Origin: Halomarina oriensis | Lineage (GTDB): Archaea > Halobacteriota > Halobacteria > Halobacteriales > Haloarculaceae | Assembly (NCBI RefSeq): GCF_009791395.1 | Contig: NZ_WSZK01000022.1 | Span: 1 to 45,499, forward strand | Direction of reading: 5' to 3' | DNA length: 45,499 bases | Part shown: positions 18,508 to 26,036 of the stretch, piece after piece | Position numbering within the stretch: position 1 is the stretch's first letter | How the letters are laid out: each line of letters begins with the position of its first letter | Translations under genes and position numbers: made by a program | Notes under the pieces: model-generated | The model's input: the letters and a program-made list of their open reading frames with translations, nothing else | Told to the model about the DNA's origin: nothing | Database searches by the model: none

Positions 18508-18708
18508 TCAGTGTCGACCTTCGAGACCACCGCTCGAACGATTCTCGTTGTTGCCGACCGTGCGGGTGTCGATGTTCCGTGTCAACCAGAGCGCAAAACG
18601 GCCCGTCACGAGACACAGAACGAAAACCCACCGACGGACTGTGCGGCCCTTGAACAGGGTGATGAAGTGATCGACCACGTCAGCGACATCGTCTATCCAC
18701 GTACTCAT
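18508..18708 (-). CDS. Possible small single-helix membrane protein divergent from the DtxR gene
   Basis: A 66-residue frame from an ATG at 18708 with an amphipathic start (STWIDDVADVVDHF) and one hydrophobic helix (WVFVLCLVTGRFALWL). It is divergent from the metal regulator at 18770 with only 61 bp between the two starts, so it could share the operator there. The C-terminal part (NNENRSSGGLEGRH) is less convincing, and a second minus-strand frame continues nearby, so it may be a remnant. No family recognised. The neighbouring 18162-18507 stretch shows only weak overlapping frames. Confidence 0.35.
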   Translation of the reverse strand: MSTWIDDVADVVDHFITLFKGRTVRRWVFVLCLVTGRFALWLTRNIDTRTVGNNENRSSGGLEGRH

Positions 18709-18721
18709 ATTTGAGCCAGAC

Positions 18722-18734
18722 GCCCATGTTGGGC
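18722..18734. repeat. Short inverted repeat GCCCA-TGT-TGGGC upstream of the DtxR gene
   Basis: Five-base arms around a three-base spacer in the 61-bp region between the possible small gene at 18708 and the DtxR start at 18770. It is 17 bp upstream of the TTTAGA palindrome. It may be a second operator, or coincidence given its length. Confidence 0.35.
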
Positions 18735-18751
18735 ATCTAGCAAAGCTTTTG

Positions 18752-18767
18752 TTTAGACGTATCTAAA
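18752..18767. promoter_or_regulatory. Palindromic operator TTTAGA-CGTA-TCTAAA at the DtxR/MntR gene
   Basis: A perfect 6-bp inverted repeat around CGTA, ending two bases before the ATG at 18770. DtxR/IdeR/MntR regulators bind AT-rich palindromes of this kind, and a site overlapping the start would block transcription initiation of the gene itself. Its placement predicts autoregulation of the regulator-MCO-ZIP operon, with possible control of the divergent small gene. The palindrome is seen directly; the binding protein is inferred. Confidence 0.6.
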
Positions 18768-18769
18768 TC

Positions 18770-19477
18770 ATGTTCATGGTGACCCCAAAGGTCGAAGACT
18801 ACCTGAAATCAATCTACCGACTTCAGGACAGAGATACACCGGCCATGACCGCTGAGGTCGCGGCCGCGATGGGGGTCAAACCACCAACCGTGACGGCGAT
18901 GTTACAGCGAATGGCCGATGACGGTCTCGTTCACTACCAGCGGTATCAGGGTGCTCAGCTCACCGATCGTGGTGAGAAGGGGGCGCTCAAAGTGCTCCGC
19001 AACCATCGGCTACTCGAACTCTTCCTGACCGAGGAGCTCGGATACGACTGGGCAGAGGTACACGACGAAGCAGACGTCCTCGAACATCACCTGAGTGAGA
19101 CGTTAGTCGAGCGAATCGAAGCGCTCCTTGGGTCGCCTGCGGTAGATCCACATGGAGAACCGATTCCTACTGCTGACCTCGAAATTCGAGAATGCGAGAC
19201 ACAGCAGTCGTTAGCGAAGTGTCAAGAGGGAACAGTTGCGGTCGTTTCTGAGGTGCGAGAAAGCAGCGCAGACGTGCTGTCGTATCTTGCGAAAGCTGGG
19301 ATCTCGCTTGGAACGGAACTCGAAGTGGTCGAAACTGCGCCATTCGGGATGATCACATGTAAAGTGAGGACGACAGAGAAACCGCTCTCGCTCCCGACTG
19401 ACGTCGCTGCAGAAATCTACGTATCACGACCTGCTGAACCGGCTGAAAACGAACGCAGAGAGTACAACGAGGCGTAA
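18770..19477 (+). CDS. DtxR/MntR-family metal-dependent transcriptional regulator
   Basis: A 235-residue repressor that senses divalent metal and controls metal uptake genes. An N-terminal winged helix contains VEDYLKSIYRL and the recognition helix KPPTVTAMLQRM. The dimerisation/metal domain has EADVLEHHLSE, and a C-terminal SH3/FeoA-like domain begins near residue 155. By eye alignment, the position of DtxR Met10 is Asp and that of DtxR Cys102 is also Asp, as in manganese-sensing MntR rather than iron-sensing DtxR; the usual MntR Glu11 is Lys. The gene leads a tight operon with the multicopper oxidase (3-bp gap) and ZIP transporter. The metal is not proven. Confidence 0.93.
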   Translation: MFMVTPKVEDYLKSIYRLQDRDTPAMTAEVAAAMGVKPPTVTAMLQRMADDGLVHYQRYQGAQLTDRGEKGALKVLRNHRLLELFLTEELGYDWAEVHDEADVLEHHLSETLVERIEALLGSPAVDPHGEPIPTADLEIRECETQQSLAKCQEGTVAVVSEVRESSADVLSYLAKAGISLGTELEVVETAPFGMITCKVRTTEKPLSLPTDVAAEIYVSRPAEPAENERREYNEA

Positions 19478-19480
19478 TAC

Positions 19481-20743
19481 ATGCCTTCACAAGATTATTC
19501 ACAAGCAGCAAATCTTTCAGAGATTTTGGAGCAACGACTAGTTGATTCGCTCGAAACGGATTTCAAGACCACTCGACGGGCAGTGCTCGGCGGGCTGGGT
19601 CTCGCAGGGAGCGCCGCTCTCACTGGAATCGGACGGGCAGACAGCAACGAGCAGCATGGTCCAAGTGAGGACTCACACGGGAATTTCGGTGCGGTCGGTG
19701 AATATAGCGACACGGACTTTGACCCACACGAGTTCCTCTACCAGTTCAACACAGGCCGTGGTGAACAAGAGAACGTCCCGCAGGACGTCTACGAGGAGAA
19801 CGGCCGAACCGTCCGTGAGTTCACCTTCCAGGCGATCGACACCACGGTCACCATCGCCCCCGGCATCGAGTTCCCAGCGTGGGCGTACAACGGACAGGTT
19901 CCGGGACCGACCATTCGAGCCGTCGAAGGCGACCTGATTCGTGTGAAGTTCGAGAACCTCGGACGACACGCCCACACTATCCATCCGCACGTCCGGAATC
20001 TCAATCCGGAGATGGACGGTATCCCGCAGAACGGACCGGGCGTCCTCAATACGGGTGAGTCGTTCACGTACGAGTGGATCGCCCAACCAGCAGGGTGCCA
20101 CTTCTATCACTGCCACTCACTCCCATTAAAAGAGCACATCCACCGGGGCCTGTACGGGGCGATCATCATCGATCCCGACCCCGAACGCGTCGCCGAGAAA
20201 CCGGAGGAGTACTGCAACTACCACGCCTCGCAGATAACGGACGAACTGCGGGCCGACCTCGTGGCCGAGGCGAAAACGCGGAACCACGAATATCCCGAGA
20301 ACGACGCCATCAACGAGATGGTCATCGTGATGAACTCCTTCGACACCAACTTCGACGGCGGCAACGAGGTGTACGCCGCCAACACGCGGGCGTTCGCCTA
20401 CAGCGTCGGCGAGACCGACGGCCGAGGGAACTGGAAAGCCGGGGAGACCAAGCGCCCGATCCAGATCGACGGCCAGCAGCGCCAGCGAGTCTACCTGGCC
20501 AACGCGACGGAGTTCGACCTCATCAATTCGTTCCACACCCACTCGCAGTTCTTCGACTACTACGACCACGGGACGACACTGACGCCGACGCTCCAAACGG
20601 TGGACACGGTCATGCAGTGTCAGGCACAGCGTGGTATCATCGAGCTGGACTACTCCGATCACGACCCGGGGCTGTATATGTTCCACGCCCATCAGTCGGA
20701 GTTCGCCGAACTCGGCTGGATGAGCTTCTTCGAGGTGGTCTAA
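19481..20743 (+). CDS. Multicopper oxidase, Tat-exported
   Basis: A 420-residue secreted copper enzyme with a delayed Tat signal (TTRRAVLGGLGLAG) at about residues 27-40, giving a mature protein outside the cell. Two cupredoxin domains carry copper ligands HAHTIHPH, the HCH cluster in FYHCHSLPLKEHIH, then SFHTHSQFFD and MFHAHQSE. This arrangement fits a two-domain laccase-like multicopper oxidase, related in overall shape to NirK. Such enzymes oxidise Cu(I), Fe(II), Mn(II) or phenols. It follows the DtxR/MntR regulator by three bases and directly abuts a ZIP transporter (TAA then ATG), so it may oxidise a metal before or after uptake. Confidence 0.92.
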   Translation: MPSQDYSQAANLSEILEQRLVDSLETDFKTTRRAVLGGLGLAGSAALTGIGRADSNEQHGPSEDSHGNFGAVGEYSDTDFDPHEFLYQFNTGRGEQENVPQDVYEENGRTVREFTFQAIDTTVTIAPGIEFPAWAYNGQVPGPTIRAVEGDLIRVKFENLGRHAHTIHPHVRNLNPEMDGIPQNGPGVLNTGESFTYEWIAQPAGCHFYHCHSLPLKEHIHRGLYGAIIIDPDPERVAEKPEEYCNYHASQITDELRADLVAEAKTRNHEYPENDAINEMVIVMNSFDTNFDGGNEVYAANTRAFAYSVGETDGRGNWKAGETKRPIQIDGQQRQRVYLANATEFDLINSFHTHSQFFDYYDHGTTLTPTLQTVDTVMQCQAQRGIIELDYSDHDPGLYMFHAHQSEFAELGWMSFFEVV

Positions 20744-21979
20744 ATGAGCAAACCAAACACCGATGGCGGAACGACTGTGAATCGAACGGAACGCCCGCTG
20801 GGGCTTCCCAAGTGGGTCGCAGCTCTACTTCCAATTATCCTGCTCGCCCTCATCGCGGGTGCGTTCTTCGCGACGGCGCCGTTCGCGTCGCTCGACAACG
20901 GTGGTGCGCCACTCCCCGACGTGTCGGTGACGCATACGACCCTACCGAGCGAAGAGACCGTCGTCCTACACGTCACGAATAACGGTCCGGACGAAGTGAC
21001 CATCTCACAGGTGCTGGTCGCAGAAGCCTACTGGGACTTCGATGTGCAGGGTGCAGGCGGTGATAACACACTTGCCCCTCGTGAGAGCGCACAGGTCGTC
21101 ATCCCGTATCACTGGAACCCAGGCTGGGACCTCGAGGTAGCCCTGCTACTCTCGGATGGCGCAACCGTCCACCACACCATTATCGCCCCCAGCCAGTCAC
21201 CGGGACTGACGACTGACCTGCTGGTGACCATGGCCGTCATCGGCCTGTTCGTTGGCGTCATCCCTGTTGCACTCGGAATGCTGTGGTTCCCATTCCTGCA
21301 GTCGATGAGTGACCGCTGGCTCCACGCGATTCTCGCCTTCTCGGCGGGGATCCTCGCGTTCCTCGCTATTGATGCCGGGTTCGAGGCATTCGAACTCGGT
21401 GAACAAGTACCGGGCGCGTTCGAGGGGCCTGCCCTCGTCGCGCTCGGAATCATTGGCGCGCTTCTCGCCGTTCAGGCCGTCAGCGCGTGGCGACAGGGCC
21501 GTGCGGAAGCAGGTGATGCGCGTGCCCAGAGCGGTCTGTGGGTTGCCTACCTAGTTGCCCTCGGAATTGGCCTCCACAATCTCGCTGAGGGACTCGCCAT
21601 CGGGAGTTCGTTCGCACTCGGGCGCGTCTCACTCGGTGCGTTCCTCGTCATCGGCTTCATGCTTCACAACGTGACTGAAGGGCCAGCTGTCGTCGCACCC
21701 GTTGCACGTGGTGAGCGTCCGAACGTTCTCCACTTCCTCGGTCTAGGATTCATTGCAGGTGCTCCAGTCATCCTCGGCGGCTGGCTGGGCAGCCTTGCCT
21801 TCTCACCGACGCTCGGGGCGTTCTTCCTCGCTGTCGGCGTGGGGGCGATCCTGCAAGTCATCTGGGAACTTCGAGAGATGGTCAGCCGGAATGGACGTGT
21901 CGGTTCTGCGCTGAATCTCGTGACGTTCCTCGTCGGACTTGTCGTGATGTACGTCACCGACCTCTTCGTCGCACTCTAA
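20744..21979 (+). CDS. ZIP-family metal transporter with extracellular N-terminal domain
   Basis: A 411-residue transporter. A first helix (about 25-48) leads to a roughly 100-residue extracytoplasmic beta-rich domain (VTHTTLPSEETVVLHVTNNG, then VVIPYHWNPGW), then about eight ZIP helices. Two ZIP metal motifs are seen, HNLAEGLAIG and HNVTEGPA, matching the binuclear HNxxEG site. ZIP proteins usually import Zn, Fe or Mn. The extra domain is not part of ordinary ZIPs and might dock the multicopper oxidase encoded just upstream; that is inference. Start and oxidase stop abut with no gap, so translation is coupled. Confidence 0.92.
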   Translation: MSKPNTDGGTTVNRTERPLGLPKWVAALLPIILLALIAGAFFATAPFASLDNGGAPLPDVSVTHTTLPSEETVVLHVTNNGPDEVTISQVLVAEAYWDFDVQGAGGDNTLAPRESAQVVIPYHWNPGWDLEVALLLSDGATVHHTIIAPSQSPGLTTDLLVTMAVIGLFVGVIPVALGMLWFPFLQSMSDRWLHAILAFSAGILAFLAIDAGFEAFELGEQVPGAFEGPALVALGIIGALLAVQAVSAWRQGRAEAGDARAQSGLWVAYLVALGIGLHNLAEGLAIGSSFALGRVSLGAFLVIGFMLHNVTEGPAVVAPVARGERPNVLHFLGLGFIAGAPVILGGWLGSLAFSPTLGAFFLAVGVGAILQVIWELREMVSRNGRVGSALNLVTFLVGLVVMYVTDLFVAL

Positions 21980-22007
21980 ACCCCCTGGACTAACAGTTAT
22001 ACAATCG

Positions 22008-22418
22008 ATGAATCGACGACAAATGCTCAAACTTAGTGGAAGCGCTCTTGTAGCAACGGCAATCGCAGGTTGTTCGTCCAACAGCAACCCCGACGGGACG
22101 ACACGTGTCTCGATGAACGAAGATTTCGCGTTCGATCCAAAGAGGCTGACTGTGAGCGCCGGTACAACAGTGAGATGGGTGAACGATAGCGATGTCGGGC
22201 ATACAGTGACGGCCTATGGGGACAGGATTCCCACGGAGGCAGCGTATTTCGCCAGTGGAGGATTCGAGTCCGAACGGGCCGCACGAAACGACGTAAGTGG
22301 TGGGCTGCTCGCGACCGGCGATACGTACGAACACACCTTCGACATCACTGGGACGTACGAGTATGTGTGCATTCCACACGAAAGCTCGGGGATGACAGGC
22401 ACTGTAACGGTCGAGTAG
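22008..22418 (+). CDS. Halocyanin-like cupredoxin lipoprotein
   Basis: A 136-residue exported blue-copper protein. The N-terminus has a twin-arginine-like start (NRRQMLKLSGSALV) and a lipobox (IAGC), so it is lipid-anchored outside. A single cupredoxin domain has the copper ligands: His in VGHTVTAY and the CysHisMet run CIPHESSGM. It can carry single electrons, plausibly between the multicopper oxidase, respiratory chain and cytochrome oxidase. It begins 28 bp after the ZIP gene and could be the fourth gene of that operon. Confidence 0.92.
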   Translation: MNRRQMLKLSGSALVATAIAGCSSNSNPDGTTRVSMNEDFAFDPKRLTVSAGTTVRWVNDSDVGHTVTAYGDRIPTEAAYFASGGFESERAARNDVSGGLLATGDTYEHTFDITGTYEYVCIPHESSGMTGTVTVE

Positions 22419-22710
22419 AGTTCTGGGAAGTCTTCCAATTGAGTAACAGGATATGTTCTTCTGGGCAGAACGCCTGAGCTCTCAGGGCTTCGTGATTCAC
22501 TGTCTGAACAACCATCGAACGATTCGTTTGGGCAGTGTGCGCTGAGCTCCGACGCGATTCTTGGCACTCGTACCTTCGAAGACGTGCTATTTACAGAGGA
22601 GACGGAAACACCCGTGAATGTGTTGACCGGTGAGACACCAGAACATTCGCAAGCATGCGTCGACGAAGCTCGAGCCTTCGCCGCGGAAATCGACAGTGAC
22701 ACGCGGCAAA
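22419..22710. other. Gap with a gene relic, left of the IS6 remnant
   Basis: No intact gene. On the plus strand a frame reading SSDAILGTRTFEDVLF, then ETETPVNVLTGETPEHSQ and DEARAFAAEID, looks coding-like up to about 22710, where it meets IS6-derived sequence. This suggests the element inserted into, or deleted into, a host gene that cannot be identified. Minus-strand frames here are shadows. Confidence 0.35.
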
Positions 22711-23074
22711 TTTATTGCAGCGTACAGCCACGACCACTCACCGTTGATCTTGACAGCGGTCTCGTCGACCGCGACCCGCTTCGGCTGCGCCTCAGGCGGG
22801 TCGGGCACGCTGTCAGCAACCTGATGCACCCAGTTCCAGACGGCTCCATGCGACCGGTCAACGCCGAATTCAGCGAGAATCGTGGCTGTCACTCTGAGCG
22901 AACACCCGGTCGCGTGGAGCCGGGGGGCGAACGCCCTGACGGGCGTCCTCAGAACCCTTTGGGTTCTGATGGGCTGCACGAGAGCTTTGCTCTCGTGAAC
23001 GTCGCCGTCCGCTCACGCTCCCAAGCTTCTTCTAAATCCACCGCGAAGCATCCGCTGAACAGGGCTGCGAGCAT
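22711..23074 (-). pseudogene. Truncated IS6-family transposase gene with internal insertion
   Basis: The frame from 23074 runs 24 codons in register, then is broken between 22944 and 22999 by inserted hairpins of 56 bp, which shift the frame; it then resumes with TPVRAFAPRLHATGCS. The fused reading preserves the WNWVH and VDETAVKING motifs but lacks the second Asp and Glu of the DDE triad. Normal IS6 transposases are a little over 200 residues; only about 100 remain. Confidence 0.75.
22944..22999. repeat. 56-bp double-hairpin miniature insertion inside the IS6 gene
   Basis: Two perfect 9-bp hairpins with TTT loops lie in tandem: TCAGAACCC/GGGTTCTGA (22949-22969) and CACGAGAGC/GCTCTCGTG (22977-22997). 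Removing 56 bp restores the transposase frame as GCG-ACG-CCC-GTC, matching the expected TATPVRAF. The segment GACG occurs at both ends (minus strand), as a short target duplication might. A weaker ACGCCC/GGGCGT pairing beside it is native coding sequence. This looks like a small palindromic mobile element or ωRNA-like relic. Hairpins are direct; origin is inferred. Confidence 0.55.
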
Positions 23075-23140
23075 TGTCCCAAACAAACTCAACGATCTGC
23101 TCGTTTCTCAAACTGGCGTAACTAGACAGTGCCGCAACTA

Positions 23141-23467
23141 GGAACGTATTCAGTAATGAGGCTTCGGTCGATGAACAGCGCGTCGAACAGGCGGATGAGC
23201 GGATTGACGATAGCGTCGAGGTCGTCGACGAAACGCCATAGCTACGGCCCTCCGTCGGACAGGAGATCCAGGCGAAGGTGGACGCGAATCACCCCGACGG
23301 GATGGTCCCGTCTCGTCTTCCCCGAGCGTGGACGCTGGTGGGAAGAATAGCCAGCTAATGCAGCTTCATTTTTGCTCTGTGCCGAACCAACCCAGGCCCC
23401 GCCACCCTACCCTCCGCTCCGTGCTCACTTCGCTGCGCGCGCAGCCACGACCGTCTGACTGCACGCT
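23141..23467. other. Gap without intact gene, possible relics
   Basis: After the IS remnant a frame reads NEASVDEQRVEQADERID up to a stop near 23240, then IQAKVDANHPDGMV follows, both with halophile-like composition. They may be fragments of one disrupted gene. The last 100 bp before the amidohydrolase end show no coding character. No product can be named. Confidence 0.3.
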
Positions 23468-24934
23468 TCAGAACTGAAATCGGTCCTTTACCGACTGGAA
23501 TCCGAGGCGGCCGAGAAGCTGTGCGGGGCCGCGCTTTGGCAGATCACGGACGGTATCCAGCGTGCCTGGCGGGTCGCTTCTGCCAATCCCGAGTTCCCAG
23601 TCCGTTTCGGACTCGAATCGTTCGACCGCGGTTTTCACGCGTTCAGAGACTGCGTCGATGTCCATCGTCTTCACCTCGCCGTCCCGCATCACCACGTCTC
23701 CGTTCACGATGACCGTCTCCACGTCGGCGGGCGCCGCGTTGTTGGCGACGTGCGCCGGAATGTTAGTCAGCGGCGTGAACTTGGGCTGCTCGACGTCAAG
23801 GACGATCACGTCGGCCCGCTTGCCGGGCTCGAGGCTCCCAATCTCGTCGCCAACACCGAGCGCCTCCGCCCCTTCGATTGTGAGCATTCGGACTAGCTCC
23901 ATCGAGGAGTACTGGCCGGCCGACCGCTTGAGATTGGCCGCAAGGCGGGCCTGCCGGGCCTCACCAAACATGTTGTATGAATCGTGCCAGTAGTGGTCGT
24001 CAATGCCCAGGCCCACGTCGACGCCCGCTGCGCGGAGCTCCGGCACTGGCGTCCACTGCACGTCGCCGTCCGTGTTCCAGTAGCAGAAGATCGACGGGCA
24101 GTGCGCGACCGACGCGTCCGCGTCGGCAGTCCGGCGGATGTCCTCGTGGTCGGCGAGGCGGAAGTGGGCGGCCACGAGTCGGTCGTTGAGGAGGCCAACG
24201 TCGTCAAGCAGGTCGAGTGAGTCTTCAGCCCCGTTCGACCGTGCCATCGTATTGCTCGCCTCGAGTTCAAGCAGGTGGGTGTGAACGAGCAGGTCAGGGT
24301 GCTCAGCGGCGAGGTCGGCGGTGCGCTCCCACAGGTCTCGGGTACACGACCAGTCGTCGTGGGGGCAGATGGTCGCCTGGATGCGACCGTCGTACGTGTC
24401 GTGATACTCGTCGATGAACGCCCGGGCGCGAGCAAACTGCTCGTCGACGGGGATGTCCCAGAAGAGGTCAGAGAGTGCCGGCCCGAAGAACCCACGGAGG
24501 CCCGCCACACCAAACGTTTCTGCGCCTTCGCTCGGGCGGACATCCTGTGAGTTGACCGTGGTAACGCCGCCAGCGAGGAAATTGAGCGCGGCCAGCTCGT
24601 ATCCTGCCTCGGTGAGGTAGTCGTACTCGCCCTCGGCAATGTGGCCGAAGATTGCGGTCATCCCACCAATCATCTTCAGCAGGTCAAGGTCGCTGAACGC
24701 GCCGATAAGGGGCGTCAGTTCGAGATGCGTGTGGGTATTGACGAGTCCCGGCATCACGAGCTTGCCGTCGCCGTCGATGACACGTCCGGCTGCGATGTCC
24801 GCATCGTCGTCCCGAGACGGACGCACAGTCGTGATGCGATTATCCTCGATGAGTACCGTTCCTTGTTCGTAGAGCCGATTCCTGTCGTCGACCGTGAGCA
24901 CGAACGCGTCGTGAATCGCGATGTCGACAGCCAT
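23468..24934 (-). CDS. Amidohydrolase-family protein (TRZ/ATZ type, cytosine/MTA deaminase-like)
   Basis: From the ATG at 24934 this is a 488-residue zinc-dependent hydrolase; an upstream frame adds nine residues. The first metal motif is NTHTHLEL near residue 68, a second His is in VHTHLLEL, a third in AAHFRLADHED, and the late Asp/His in GIDDHYWHDS. The C-terminal composite beta domain ends with DVVMRDGE. Members deaminate or dechlorinate heterocycles and adenosine derivatives; SAH/MTA deaminase is one possibility. It lies four bases after a pseudogene related to the SpoIIAA-like protein on the same strand, suggesting they once formed an operon. Confidence 0.9.
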   Translation of the reverse strand: MAVDIAIHDAFVLTVDDRNRLYEQGTVLIEDNRITTVRPSRDDDADIAAGRVIDGDGKLVMPGLVNTHTHLELTPLIGAFSDLDLLKMIGGMTAIFGHIAEGEYDYLTEAGYELAALNFLAGGVTTVNSQDVRPSEGAETFGVAGLRGFFGPALSDLFWDIPVDEQFARARAFIDEYHDTYDGRIQATICPHDDWSCTRDLWERTADLAAEHPDLLVHTHLLELEASNTMARSNGAEDSLDLLDDVGLLNDRLVAAHFRLADHEDIRRTADADASVAHCPSIFCYWNTDGDVQWTPVPELRAAGVDVGLGIDDHYWHDSYNMFGEARQARLAANLKRSAGQYSSMELVRMLTIEGAEALGVGDEIGSLEPGKRADVIVLDVEQPKFTPLTNIPAHVANNAAPADVETVIVNGDVVMRDGEVKTMDIDAVSERVKTAVERFESETDWELGIGRSDPPGTLDTVRDLPKRGPAQLLGRLGFQSVKDRFQF

Positions 24935-24938
24935 ATAT

Positions 24939-25255
24939 CTATTTTTTAGATGAATTCTCATCAGGATTGGTATTTCCCGTCGTCACCCAGTCGAACGCTC
25001 GACTGCGTTCAGACGGTTCGTAGTAGCGCATCTCGTCCGGGGCGACCGGCCAGACTGGAGCGATCGCCCGCCACTGACGGTAGAGGAGCTCGGCCCAGCG
25101 GGAATCTCCAACTGCGGAAGACCGGCCGATGTCGAACTCCGGTCCGGTTCGAAGGTCGGGGAGGATGCTGTGGGGTGTGAGAGATACGTCGCCAACGCCC
25201 AGTTTCGTGTCTCTTCATATATGCACCTCATCATCAGAATTTGCGACTGGCGCAC
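24939..25255 (-). pseudogene. Frameshifted second copy of the SpoIIAA-like gene
   Basis: On the minus strand one frame reads YEETRNWALATYLSH and another continues with ILPDLRTG, AVGDSRWAELLYRQWRAI and PVWPVAPDEMRYYE, ending at a TAG at 24939-24941. These align with the intact gene at 15554-15964 (YEEVTAW, FLSHFHGIAPDLR, AIGDSPWAKLLFVLWRAI, PVWPVAPDEMRYF). A frameshift lies near the ACACCCCAC run at about 25172, and the first half of the gene is missing. The C-terminus is longer than the intact copy (FDWVTTGNTNPDENSS). It ends four bases before the amidohydrolase ATG. Confidence 0.75.
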
Positions 25256-25441
25256 TCAATGCATGAGTGATTGCGGGGGGAATCAGCTATCGCACCGATT
25301 ACCGGTAATGATAGATAGAGAGCGTCTGTCTAACAAAACCGGCAATCGACGTGAACAGCCCCATCCACGCCGGTTCGGGGTGACGTAGCTGTTAGAGTGG
25401 TGCCGCGAGTGTATCAGTTCGGGTGCTCAGCAATGAGTCGG

Positions 25442-25741
25442 TTACCGGTGCCCATTCGGTCCCGTGTGTGGACCGGGTCCGTGGGAGGAATCGTGGCCGA
25501 ATGGCCCGTGGGGTTCGTGAGGCGCATGCCCCATGTGGTGAGCGTGACTTGCCCAGTCGTCGTTGTGCTGATGCTCTCCCCAGTCGTTGTGGACACCCCA
25601 ATCGTCACTGACGTGGCCAACAGTCGTGACGGGGTCTACAACCATGTCTGCACTGTGGACTCCCGCTGTTGCGATGCCAGTGAGTGCGAGTGCCACAACA
25701 AGTACCCCTGCCCCGACGAGAAGTAGTCGAACGGAATTCAT
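25442..25741 (-). CDS. His-rich small exported protein
   Basis: A 99-residue protein with an N-terminal signal-like helix (about 4-26) ending in GIATAG. The mature part is rich in His, Asp and Gly: WGEHQHNDDW, SHAHHMGHAPHEPHG and HDSSHGPGPH. Such runs can bind zinc, nickel or copper, so it may be an extracellular metal buffer or a metal-presenting partner for a transporter. There is no recognised domain. It lies near the amidohydrolase but has its own upstream region, and sits about 3 kb from the halocyanin. Real signal, function inferred. Confidence 0.7.
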   Translation of the reverse strand: MNSVRLLLVGAGVLVVALALTGIATAGVHSADMVVDPVTTVGHVSDDWGVHNDWGEHQHNDDWASHAHHMGHAPHEPHGPFGHDSSHGPGPHTGPNGHR

Positions 25742-26036
25742 AATTCATATCACCTGTTTGGTAATTGATGCTGCGACGGGATAAGGACCACAGTCATTCT
25801 CACAGATCAAGAACCACGGATACCGCCGGAGGTCACCATCAGCAGGAAGCACACTGATACACCCACTCTCTCTCTCTGTGTATCATTACCGGCAAACGAC
25901 GTTCAGCCTTGTCAGTGACGATTTTCAGTTGGTCTAGTCACCAGCTCGAACTGCACCGCTCACCCCGCCCGCCAGTAATGTTTATCACCCCCTGAGGGGT
26001 GCGGGGCGTTCCAAATACTGCCTCGCGAGAGCAGCT
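25742..26036. promoter_or_regulatory. Upstream region of TFB-2 containing a palindromic repeat
   Basis: About 295 bp without a gene. Its last 50 bp hold TATCACCCCCTGAGGGGTGC, part of a 24-bp repeat that recurs upstream of 28419. A short TC-repeat (CTCTCTCTCTC) lies near 25868. No clear TATA box was identified. Confidence 0.4.
25983..26006 (+). repeat. 24-bp palindromic repeat, copy 1 (upstream of TFB-2)
   Basis: Contains CACCCC-CTGA-GGGGTG (6-bp arms) followed by CGGGG. An identical 24-bp copy is at 28370-28393. It ends 31 bp before the TFB-2 ATG, a position that fits an operator or core promoter element. Because the two copies are identical while their surroundings differ, shared regulation or recent duplication is likely. 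Confidence 0.75.

Larger units (their letters stand above)
22711..23140 (-). mobile_element. Degenerate IS6-family insertion sequence remnant (haloarchaeal type)
   Basis: The minus strand encodes the start of an IS6-type transposase: LAALFSGCFAVDLEEAWERERTAT from an ATG at 23074, then after a disruption HATGCSLRVTATILAEFGV, SHGAVWNWVH, and the first catalytic Asp in VAVDETAVKINGEWSWLYAAIN. The rest of the DDE domain is missing after about 22711. The right edge has a terminal-inverted-repeat-like sequence (TAGTTGCGGCACTGTC read on minus, at 23125-23140). The matching left repeat was not found, so the element is truncated and cannot move by itself. Confidence 0.75.

Noticed and set aside
22931-22997. 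Short CRISPR-like repeat run
   Set aside because: The repeats are hairpins of different sequence without spacers of regular length; they lie in an IS6 gene.
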